DNA from: Promethearchaeota archaeon
GTDB taxonomy: Archaea > Asgardarchaeota > Lokiarchaeia > Sigyniarchaeales > SOKP01
Assembly: GCA_030606095.1 (NCBI GenBank)
Contig: JAUWHC010000220.1
Coordinates: 1 to 5,389, forward strand
Length of the DNA: 5,389 bases
Direction: 5' to 3'
Under the pieces are notes generated by a model. The model saw only the letters and a program-made list of their open reading frames with translations. It made no database searches and was not told the DNA's origin. Both the position numbers and the translations under genes were made by a program. Shown in pieces: positions 1-5,388 of this stretch (the first letter of the stretch is position 1; each line of letters opens with the position of its first letter).

Positions 1-31
1 TAAATTTATAGAAAATTATTGAGGATTTATT

Positions 32-1336
32 ATGAAAAGATACCCTTGTTCTGGTTGCTCGTTATTGTGTGACGATATAATAGTTAAGAGCGATGGTCTA
101 TTTATTGAAGAGGTCATTGGAGCTTGTTTAAAAGGAAAGGAAAGATTTGATCAAGTTAACGCTCAGAATAGAATTACAAGTCCGATGATTCGAAAAAACA
201 ACGAATTGATTAATGCGTCATGGGAAGAGGCGTTAGCAAAAACTGTTGAAATCATTAAGAATTCTTCTGCTCCGTTGCTTTATGGGTTTTCAAACGTAAC
301 ATGTGAGGCCCAAAGAGCTGGAATGGATTTGGCAAAAGAAATAAACGGATTTATCGATTCAAACGCTTCAATCTGCCAAGGAAAGATTTTAAATAAAGCA
401 AAATCGCAAGGAATAAATTTGACAACGATTACGGAAATTATTAACAAGGGAGACTTGATTATTTTATGGGGTGCAAATCCCGCAGAAACAATTCCTCGCC
501 TTTTAAATAAAGTTCTTTTTTCCAGAGGTAAATTTCGCATGACTGGCAGAGAAATAAAGACGCTAGTAATTATAGATCCTGTAAAAACTGCCTCTTTTAG
601 GGTAATGGGCGTGCGAGATATAGCACTAGTTATTGAACCAGATAAAGATATTGAATTAATTCAGATGTTAAAAGAAGAATGTTGCAGTGCCGATAGTATC
701 CCGTCTGAAGGTGTTGCGGGAGTAGATAAAAGCGATCTTAAGCGTTTGCTGCTCCACCTAACTGGTGCAGAAAACGGCGTAATTATACTTGGACAGGGAG
801 TAATACAACCTCACGCTGATTACGATCTTATAGAAGAATTATTAGATTTGCTACAATTGATAAACACAAGGCAGGTGAAAGGTCGAATATCGCTGCTTTT
901 ACTGGGAGGGCACTTTAATATGGCAGGATTCGATCATGTAGCGCTTTCCTCATACGGAGTAAGCGGTAAATTACAATTTGAAAGTAAAAGATTGGTTAAG
1001 TCAGAAGACACAATCGTTTCAAAAATTAATAAGGAAAATTTCGATTGTTCTATTATCGTCGGAACCGATCCTATCTCACATTTACCACATTCTTTAAGCT
1101 CCAAATTAGCTAAAAAGCCGCTTATACTCATAGATAGCCATAATTCAGCAACTTCACATATAGCAGATGTAGTATTACCGACAGCAATAACGGGAATTGA
1201 AAGTAGTGGATTAGCTTATCGTATAGATCAAGTACCAGTTGAATTAAAGAAAATTTTAAATCCACCTAATAATATTCCTTCGGACGAAGAACTATTGAAC
1301 CAATTGACTGAAAAATTAAATGGAGGCGCCAAATAA
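32..1336 (+). CDS. fwdB: Formylmethanofuran dehydrogenase subunit B (Mo/W-pterin catalytic subunit), divergent active site
   Basis: The 434-residue product matches the usual length of FwdB/FmdB, the subunit that carries the molybdopterin or tungstopterin cofactor and one [4Fe-4S] cluster and reduces CO2 to formate. The N-terminal cluster motif is clear: C6, C9, C13 in CSGCSLLCDD, and C32 in ACLKG. The active-site segment reads ASICQGK: Cys115 aligns with the metal-ligating Cys of the family's ASVCHGP, but the next residue is Gln116 instead of His. The later MRGHYNVTG segment reads LGGHFNMAG, so the conserved Arg is Gly292. WGANP (146-150), IDPVKT (181-186) and GTDPISHLP (344-352) are further family landmarks. 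The start at 32 has GAGG at 21-24, seven bases upstream. The stop is one base before fwdD. The fold and subunit identity are secure. Formate dehydrogenase-type activity is doubtful because two of three catalytic residues differ (alignment to family sequences recalled from memory). Confidence 0.9.
   Translation: MKRYPCSGCSLLCDDIIVKSDGLFIEEVIGACLKGKERFDQVNAQNRITSPMIRKNNELINASWEEALAKTVEIIKNSSAPLLYGFSNVTCEAQRAGMDLAKEINGFIDSNASICQGKILNKAKSQGINLTTITEIINKGDLIILWGANPAETIPRLLNKVLFSRGKFRMTGREIKTLVIIDPVKTASFRVMGVRDIALVIEPDKDIELIQMLKEECCSADSIPSEGVAGVDKSDLKRLLLHLTGAENGVIILGQGVIQPHADYDLIEELLDLLQLINTRQVKGRISLLLLGGHFNMAGFDHVALSSYGVSGKLQFESKRLVKSEDTIVSKINKENFDCSIIVGTDPISHLPHSLSSKLAKKPLILIDSHNSATSHIADVVLPTAITGIESSGLAYRIDQVPVELKKILNPPNNIPSDEELLNQLTEKLNGGAK
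1322..1326 (+). promoter_or_regulatory. Shine-Dalgarno site for fwdD, fixing its start at 1338
   Basis: GGAGG lies inside the last codons of fwdB, 11 bases before the ATG at 1338. An in-frame ATG at 1320 overlaps this motif and would have no ribosome site of its own. The later ATG also gives the N-terminus that resembles other FwdD proteins, so 1338 is preferred. Confidence 0.7.
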
Positions 1337-1337
1337 T

Positions 1338-1715
1338 ATGGATTTTCTATTAAATACTATAAGAAGAATTGACAACGATCAAGTAAAAGAATATAGTTTT
1401 GGAAACGAACAATCTTTAGAAGAAAACTTAGCGATAGCATTTATTAATCCAAAAGATTTTGACAAGCTCAATTTAGTTTCAAACTTACATTTAAAAATAT
1501 CGAATAAACAGAGAGATATTACAGTAAAAATTGAAAAAGACGAGAACATACCTGAAGGAACCATAACGATGCCCGTGTCAATATGGTCAAACCAATTAAC
1601 AGAAATACTAAACGATGAACTTGTTTATAAAAACATACTAGTAAGCGTGGAAGCGACGCGTGAGCCAATTCTGAAATTTAAAGATATCATGCAAAAAATC
1701 AGAGGTATCGAATAA
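1338..1715 (+). CDS. fwdD: Formylmethanofuran dehydrogenase subunit D (molybdopterin-dinucleotide-binding subunit)
   Basis: This is a 125-residue protein of the small beta-barrel, molybdopterin-dinucleotide-binding family that completes the pterin site of FwdB. The N-terminal strand and 'EENLAIAFINPKDFDKLNL' match the FwdD pattern of a conserved helix followed by a residue run like 'AVCELDPEDMEKLGI'. 'IPEGTITMPVSIWSN' (about residues 73-87) corresponds to the family's 'GIVFIPMGPWAN' cofactor-contacting segment, but GPWAN is replaced by SIWSN. The C-terminal part (KNILVSVEAT) matches the usual closing strand. The gene starts one base after fwdB and stops one base before the fwdA ATG, so translation of the three genes is probably coupled. 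An alternative start at 1320 adds six residues but overlaps the ribosome site. The assignment rests on context plus moderate similarity. Confidence 0.82.
   Translation: MDFLLNTIRRIDNDQVKEYSFGNEQSLEENLAIAFINPKDFDKLNLVSNLHLKISNKQRDITVKIEKDENIPEGTITMPVSIWSNQLTEILNDELVYKNILVSVEATREPILKFKDIMQKIRGIE
1701..1706 (+). promoter_or_regulatory. Shine-Dalgarno site for the original fwdA start at 1717
   Basis: AGAGGT near the end of fwdD contains GAGG ending 11 bases before the ATG at 1717, the same spacing as at the fwdB-fwdD junction. It marks 1717 as the ancestral fwdA start, despite the in-frame stop 18 codons later. The GTG at 1813 has only a weak GAG upstream. Confidence 0.65.
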
Positions 1716-1716
1716 G

Positions 1717-1812
1717 ATGGCTAAACTCCTTGTAAAAAATGGTTTTTTTTTTGACACTATAAACAATATTTAAGTAGAAACAAAAGATATTTTAATTGAG
1801 AATGGAAAAATA
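1717..1812 (+). pseudogene. fwdA: N-terminal 32 codons of fwdA, interrupted by an in-frame TAA
   Basis: Reading from the ATG at 1717 gives MAKLLVKNGFFFDTINNI, then TAA at 1771-1773, then VETKDILIENGKIVEKF, which runs on in the same frame into the fwdA body. Both halves match the family N-terminus (pattern like IKNGxVYDPLNGI, then GEKMDICIKDGKIV) with no gap, and the stop falls on one aligned residue. A single base change from AAA, GAA or CAA would account for it. A run of ten T (1743-1752) lies just before the stop, but it is in frame here, and both alternative frames after the run meet stops at once (TGA at 1752-1754; TAA at 1760-1762). No ATG, GTG or TTG occurs in frame between the stop and 1813. 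The segment is thus translated only as a short peptide unless the stop is read through or is a sequence error. Confidence 0.8.
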
Positions 1813-3381
1813 GTGGAAAAATTTACAAACAAAAAAGATCTTAAAGAAATCGACGCTAAAGGAAAAACGGTTGTTCCGTCGGCAGTGGATCTGCACACCC
1901 ACATAGCTTCACAGCAGGTTAACTGGGCGCGATTGTTGGGGTCTGAAAATAAAGAATTCCAAGACATATGGAAAGGCTTAACTTTAGAGAATATTGCTAA
2001 AAGTTACATTTCGAACGGATATACCTTTATTCTCGAAGCTAATGTTTTCCCATCACTCTCAAAACAGACGATATTTGATTTAAAACGATTACCCGTGTTA
2101 GATAAAGCTTTCTTGTTAAACATTAGTAATTTATGGGCTTTAGAACTCGAGTTTCAGCGGGGTAAGGTTGAAAATGGTGCCGTTTTTTTATCAGATCTCT
2201 TAAATAAAGTTAAAGGATTTGGGTTCAAAGCCTATAACCCCTTCGAAGCGGAGTATTGGAATTGGAAAGTGGTTAGAAAAAGCCTAACCGAAAAGGGGAG
2301 GTTATTTAACTTTGCTCCTATTGATGTTTACGAAAATCTCACTAAATTTGTAGAGTATTTAGGTTTACCTCATTCTATTCACGCCCATATCGAAGGTTAC
2401 GAATCTGTTCTTTCTAAAGAGAATTTAGTGTTAATTCTAAACAAGATCAAATCGCTTGGCTTAAAACCTAACACAAACAACTCCCTTGAAATTAAACGAT
2501 CTCAAATATTCCACCTTGCACACGCTTCAGCTTATAATCATGACGGAGATAACTCAGAATTGATTAAATTTTTCAACGAGAACCACGATTTTGACATGGA
2601 TTTAGGTTTTATAGGGTTTGATGAGTTGAATCCGTTAATTACATCCGACCGTCATTTGGTAAATAATCTAATAAGTTCGGAAAACGCGTATAAACTAATT
2701 AGATCATCGGTAGAATCAGAGGGAGATTCGTTTGTAACTCTAAGAAAATTTAGTAAAAAAAAGGGAAGCGATTGTATTTTGTGGGCAAATGCGATTGATT
2801 TAGCGTTAAATATTACCCCGTGGCAAATGCAATTCTCGGTCAACTACCCGAACTATGCAAATATAACTAATGTTCCTGAAATCGCAACTTGGTTGTTGAG
2901 CAACAAAGCTCGTGAAAGTTTTATGAAAGATATGGATGCTGACTTTTTAAAAGATAATTCTCTAGCCAGTAATGACAAAATACTAACTTTTAACGATTAC
3001 GTTATTTTAACTCGTTCGAGCCCAGCTAAATCGCTAGGTATCGGAAGCATAAAGGGAAATTTAGGTTTAGGTGCTGATGGTGACCTGAATGTTTTAAATT
3101 TGAACTTAAACGATGTCGATGTTTTGAAAGATGTTGAAACTTTAAAGAAAGCGCTTGAAAACATAGAATTCGTAATAAAATCCGGAGAAATTATCAAAAA
3201 CCAAGAGAAGTTCAATATGAGCGGTTCAGGAAAAATATTTTGGGCTTCCGGAAAAGCAGAAAAGGACGATTCTAAATTGGTTTTAACAAAGAAAAAAGAA
3301 TTTTACCAAAAATACTATTCCATTTTTTACGATTCTTACGATACAACTATTGATAACGATATTTTAAGAAAAATTGCCTGA
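1813..3381 (+). CDS. fwdA: Formylmethanofuran dehydrogenase subunit A (amidohydrolase subunit), main body; Asp-to-Asn active site
   Basis: FwdA is the binuclear-metal amidohydrolase subunit that joins formate, delivered from FwdB, to methanofuran. This frame runs from GTG 1813 for 522 residues; with the interrupted upstream segment the gene would be 554 codons, near family length. Counted from ATG 1717: DLHTH gives metal ligands His60 and His62; Lys171 in GFGFKAYNP matches the carboxylated Lys; His222 and His224 lie in LPHSIHAH; His269 lies in HLAHAS. The family motif TTDHPN aligns without gaps to SVNYPN, so the metal/catalytic Asp is Asn376 and the next His is Tyr377. The following PEIATWLLS and later SPAKSLGI and GADGDLNV are typical. 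The C-terminal tail (KKKEFYQKYYS) resembles that of Methanosarcina-type FwdA, so the 3' end is complete. Starting at GTG 1813 would remove the first beta strands. Identity is secure; activity is uncertain. Confidence 0.88.
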   Translation: MEKFTNKKDLKEIDAKGKTVVPSAVDLHTHIASQQVNWARLLGSENKEFQDIWKGLTLENIAKSYISNGYTFILEANVFPSLSKQTIFDLKRLPVLDKAFLLNISNLWALELEFQRGKVENGAVFLSDLLNKVKGFGFKAYNPFEAEYWNWKVVRKSLTEKGRLFNFAPIDVYENLTKFVEYLGLPHSIHAHIEGYESVLSKENLVLILNKIKSLGLKPNTNNSLEIKRSQIFHLAHASAYNHDGDNSELIKFFNENHDFDMDLGFIGFDELNPLITSDRHLVNNLISSENAYKLIRSSVESEGDSFVTLRKFSKKKGSDCILWANAIDLALNITPWQMQFSVNYPNYANITNVPEIATWLLSNKARESFMKDMDADFLKDNSLASNDKILTFNDYVILTRSSPAKSLGIGSIKGNLGLGADGDLNVLNLNLNDVDVLKDVETLKKALENIEFVIKSGEIIKNQEKFNMSGSGKIFWASGKAEKDDSKLVLTKKKEFYQKYYSIFYDSYDTTIDNDILRKIA

Positions 3382-3415
3382 ATTATATTTAATTGAAATC
3401 TGTAATAAAAGACAA

Positions 3416-3462
3416 GAGGAAAAATCGAAACATGAAATCTAAAATATTTCATCGGCTTCCTC
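3416..3462. other. Imperfect stem-loop downstream of fwdA
   Basis: GAGGAA (3416-3421) pairs with TTCCTC (3457-3462), and inside it ATGAAAT (3432-3438) pairs perfectly with ATTTCAT (3446-3452) around a 7-base loop. The two stems are separated by an unpaired internal loop. It lies 34 bases after the fwdA stop and could be a 3' UTR or termination structure. It is not followed directly by a T-run, so a classic intrinsic terminator is not shown. Confidence 0.4.
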
Positions 3463-3503
3463 AATTTATTCCTTCTACCGTCAAGTTAAACATAGGAATA
3501 AAC

Positions 3504-3519
3504 TTATAAGTACTTATAA
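3504..3519. repeat. 16-base perfect palindrome
   Basis: TTATAAGTACTTATAA reads the same on both strands. Its half-site TATAAGT occurs again at 5383-5389, the last bases of the window. The palindrome could be a regulator site, an overlap of TATA-like motifs, or a trace of an insertion-element end. In such AT-rich DNA part of the match may be chance. Confidence 0.45.
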
Positions 3520-3658
3520 AAAATATCTAAATAAGACCTAAATTTATTTATTATTAAATTATTATTCTTTTTCAAGTCTTAAGTTTACAAGTTAAGTATC
3601 AAAAAAAAAGCTTTTCTTAATGTAACTAACGACATTAATGAATTTAAAGACGTTGAAG

Positions 3659-3665
3659 AAAAAAA
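3659..3665 (-). terminator. Probable T-tract terminator of the transposase gene
   Basis: On the - strand the transposase stop codon is followed after 17 bases by seven consecutive T, and a further run of nine T lies at 3609-3601. Archaeal RNA polymerase can terminate on such T-tracts without a hairpin. The position just past the stop fits, but no transcript data are available. Confidence 0.45.
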
Positions 3666-3677
3666 TAGGGGGGAAGG
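3664..3677. repeat. Left copy of 14-base direct repeat flanking the transposase
   Basis: AATAGGGGGGAAGG occurs here, five bases beyond the transposase stop, and again at 5367-5380 in the same orientation. A six-G run is striking in this AT-rich spacer. The direct orientation suggests a target-site duplication more than terminal inverted repeats. Confidence 0.75.
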
Positions 3678-3682
3678 GTTTC

Positions 3683-5359
3683 TTAATTTGGCAGTAGACG
3701 CCTTAAATTTAACGTCCTGAAAAGCTTTGAAGCGTTTTTGGGGATTTTTTCAAGTTTCCAAAGAGGTTTTGCTTTTGGGGAAGTTAAAATTCTAAGAGCG
3801 TGTATTGCTCTTAGTTCGGAAAGAAGCTCGTTGTAACTCGTAGGTATCGATTTTCTCGCTAATTTCAACCTGAGTAGCGATAATAAAAACAAGGAAATCA
3901 CGCACAAGAACACATGGGCCCGGACAGAGGTGTCTGCGTGGTGATACATCGGTCGAACGGCAATAGCAGTTGGACTTTTCATGTCCCGAAAGGCGTGTTC
4001 TACAATGTATTGTTCTCTATATCCCCAAATAATGGCCTCAGGGGTCCACTCTTCGCGATTAGTGAACAATATTGTTCGTCCCAGCGTTGCCTCGTGTATT
4101 TTTCTGGCTTTCTCGTCAATTGAAACTTTTAGAGTCATGTTTCCGTCCGTACCCAGAACCTCAGTAATGATTACATCTGCAAGGGGTCTTCTACCGATTA
4201 TAGATTTCAGCTTCTTCTCAACTGTTTCTTTTTTAGACCACATCTTTACGTTCAAACGGTCTTTAAAGTACTCCTTAATTTCAAGAACCTTTTTTTCAAG
4301 GTTTTCGCTAAATCTAATAGCGTGTTTCTTCTGTTTCAACGGATCGAGGACAACATAAAGAATCCGATTTTTTCCGTATATCATCTTAGCCGTTTTAAAG
4401 TACTCGACCGCCTTTTTTGTTAGCGGCAATACCGTCTTGGTGAATTTATCCCGAGGCGTGTGGAGTAGTTCCTTGTGAGTCGAATTTTTTCTGGAGGCAA
4501 TAAAACCTAACCCCATTTGATCGATGGCGGCAAACGCTTCTTTTGAATGGTTTCCTTTGTCAAACACTAACGTAATTCGCTCGGGATCCCTTCCGAGTGC
4601 ACGAAGGCGGTTTGCTATTCGTTGCGGCACCTCTTTAAATTCCCGCGCATCTTGAACGTTTCCTGCGTACGTTTCGTGCATCAAAGGGATTCCCGATTCT
4701 CGAGCACATAGTAGCGAATAATTCACAAGGCGACATCCGTTTCGATTTTCTTTAGAGTGACCGAATTGAAGCAATTCGCTTCCTTCCCCTCCTTTAGAAA
4801 ACGTAAAAAAATTAGTAGGGTCGTAGAATAAGCTGTCGAGGTCGAGGTCGTACTTATCAACCACACACTGCCCGAGTGCGAGTTCAATTTGCGCAAGAAC
4901 CTCTTTACTTAGGTATTGAAAGTGGTTCCAATAGGTCTGGGCATTCAGAACCTTAGGGTCAACGTCGTATCTCGTGAAAAGCCAGTCCTTTTCGTACCAT
5001 CGTTTTAATTTAGATTTTGAACAAGGGGCAACACAGCGATTTATGGCTGCAATGGTAACATACTCACCCAAAGATAAGTTTTGGTCCCTCTCTTTTCCTG
5101 TATGAGCGTCAATAATCCCGGCTAAATTAATCTCATTCGCCATTTGCCATAGGGCCGCGGATATCCCGAACTCGATAATTTGAACCTCCACTTTGTTGGC
5201 GTGTTTTGTTAATAAACTATTAAATTTGATGTCTTTAAGTTTATCTTCCGGACCTAAATATTTTTGCCAAACACGGCGAGTACGACCATCAATCCAAGCT
5301 TTTTGTTCCAAATATAGGTAATATTTTCCTTTCTTTTTTTTTCGAGTTAAATATACCAT
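3683..5359 (-). CDS. IS1634-type (IS4 superfamily) DDE transposase, apparently intact
   Basis: The product is a 558-residue transposase of the IS1634 type, which cuts and moves its own element by DDE chemistry. The N-terminus (GKYYLYLEQKAWIDGRTRRV, then WQKYLG) is typical of this group. The proposed triad is Asp180 in LFYDPTNFFTF, Asp267 in LVFDKGN, and Glu454 in YREQYIVEHAFRDMK. Lys461 follows Glu454 by the E-(6)-K spacing of the IS4 'YREK' signature, and Tyr447 is also in place, although the signature Arg position is Gln. A hydrophobic helix (AHVFLCVISLFLLSLL, 481-496) follows, as in relatives. Length and triad indicate a complete gene with no frameshift. G+C is higher than in the fwd genes (sample lines 45-52% versus 27-35%), which fits horizontal arrival. 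The start at 5359 has no Shine-Dalgarno motif but has a TATA box about 25 bases upstream, as expected for a leaderless message. Confidence 0.88.
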   Translation of the reverse strand: MVYLTRKKKKGKYYLYLEQKAWIDGRTRRVWQKYLGPEDKLKDIKFNSLLTKHANKVEVQIIEFGISAALWQMANEINLAGIIDAHTGKERDQNLSLGEYVTIAAINRCVAPCSKSKLKRWYEKDWLFTRYDVDPKVLNAQTYWNHFQYLSKEVLAQIELALGQCVVDKYDLDLDSLFYDPTNFFTFSKGGEGSELLQFGHSKENRNGCRLVNYSLLCARESGIPLMHETYAGNVQDAREFKEVPQRIANRLRALGRDPERITLVFDKGNHSKEAFAAIDQMGLGFIASRKNSTHKELLHTPRDKFTKTVLPLTKKAVEYFKTAKMIYGKNRILYVVLDPLKQKKHAIRFSENLEKKVLEIKEYFKDRLNVKMWSKKETVEKKLKSIIGRRPLADVIITEVLGTDGNMTLKVSIDEKARKIHEATLGRTILFTNREEWTPEAIIWGYREQYIVEHAFRDMKSPTAIAVRPMYHHADTSVRAHVFLCVISLFLLSLLRLKLARKSIPTSYNELLSELRAIHALRILTSPKAKPLWKLEKIPKNASKLFRTLNLRRLLPN

Positions 5360-5366
5360 AACATAT

Positions 5367-5380
5367 AATAGGGGGGAAGG
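5367..5380. repeat. Right copy of 14-base direct repeat flanking the transposase
   Basis: This copy is identical to 3664-3677 and in the same orientation. It lies between the transposase ATG and its TATA-like box. If it is a target-site duplication, then the TATA box belongs to the flanking host DNA and would be driving the transposase from outside. If it is part of the element, the element extends past the window end. Confidence 0.75.
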
Positions 5381-5388
5381 TATATAAG
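5381..5388 (-). promoter_or_regulatory. Archaeal TATA box for a leaderless transposase transcript
   Basis: On the - strand CTTATATA is centred about 25 bases before the transposase ATG at 5359. Archaeal box A elements usually sit about 26 bases before the transcription start, so transcription would begin at or next to the ATG. The lack of a Shine-Dalgarno motif agrees. The BRE position falls at the window edge and cannot be assessed. Confidence 0.5.

Larger units (their letters stand above)
3382..3682. other. AT-rich intergenic region without a convincing gene
   Basis: This 301-base stretch separates fwdA from the convergently oriented transposase gene. One line of it (3541-3600) has 9 G+C in 60 bases. 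It contains an imperfect stem-loop, a 16-base palindrome, an imperfect inverted repeat CTTAAG...TTAAG at 3578-3596, a T5 run at 3568-3572 that could end the fwd transcript, A-tracts at 3601-3609 and 3659-3665, and the left copy of the 14-base direct repeat. No start codon with a ribosome site opens a credible frame. A 19-codon frame from ATG 3638 has no Shine-Dalgarno motif. Confidence 0.7.
3664..5380 (-). mobile_element. Insertion sequence of IS1634 type, ends not resolved
   Basis: The transposase gene and the two 14-base direct repeats around it are taken as the minimum extent of the element plus its possible target duplication. IS1634 itself is known for long, variable-length direct repeats, so a 14-base duplication would fit the family. 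I could not find matching terminal inverted repeats immediately inside the direct repeats. The real ends may lie further left in the spacer and to the right of the window. A weak alternative is an element bounded by ACTTATA at 3512 and TATAAGT at 5389. Confidence 0.55.

Noticed and set aside
5..10. TTTATA as promoter of the fwd genes
   Set aside because: The spacing to ATG 32 would imply a leaderless message, but a good GAGG sits before that ATG. The upstream sequence is too short to judge, and the string is common in AT-rich DNA.
280..540. Antisense open frame within fwdB
   Set aside because: It is a shadow of the well-supported fwdB frame, with no ribosome site and no recognisable protein features. 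The antisense frames at 934-1131, 1379-1564, 1770-1967, 2652-2843 and 2997-3215 are rejected for the same reason.
1320..1337. Earlier fwdD start at ATG 1320
   Set aside because: It would overlap the fwdB end and its own ribosome site. The ATG at 1338 has GGAGG at a normal distance and the family-like N-terminus.
1771..1773. Pyrrolysine or selenocysteine recoding of the fwdA stop
   Set aside because: The codon is TAA, whereas those systems use TAG and TGA. No selenocysteine-type stem-loop was sought further.
1743..1815. Programmed frameshift at the T-run bypassing the fwdA stop
   Set aside because: Both alternative frames after the T-run meet stops within a few codons (TGA 1752-1754; TAA 1760-1762), and the family match is in the zero frame on both sides.
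3382..3682. CRISPR array, tRNA or other structured RNA in the spacer
   Set aside because: There are no regularly spaced repeats and no tRNA-like cloverleaf or conserved loop sequences. Only short inverted repeats are visible.
3583..3720. + strand open frame reading AFLNVTNDINEFKDVEEK and ending inside the transposase C-terminus
   Set aside because: It has no start codon after the upstream stop, and a run of 45 open codons is not improbable where part of it lies antisense to a real gene. A gene remnant cannot be excluded but is not supported.
3914..4358. Two + strand open frames (3914-4123 and 3981-4358) opposite the transposase
   Set aside because: They overlap the conserved catalytic part of the transposase on the other strand, lack ribosome sites and show no family features.
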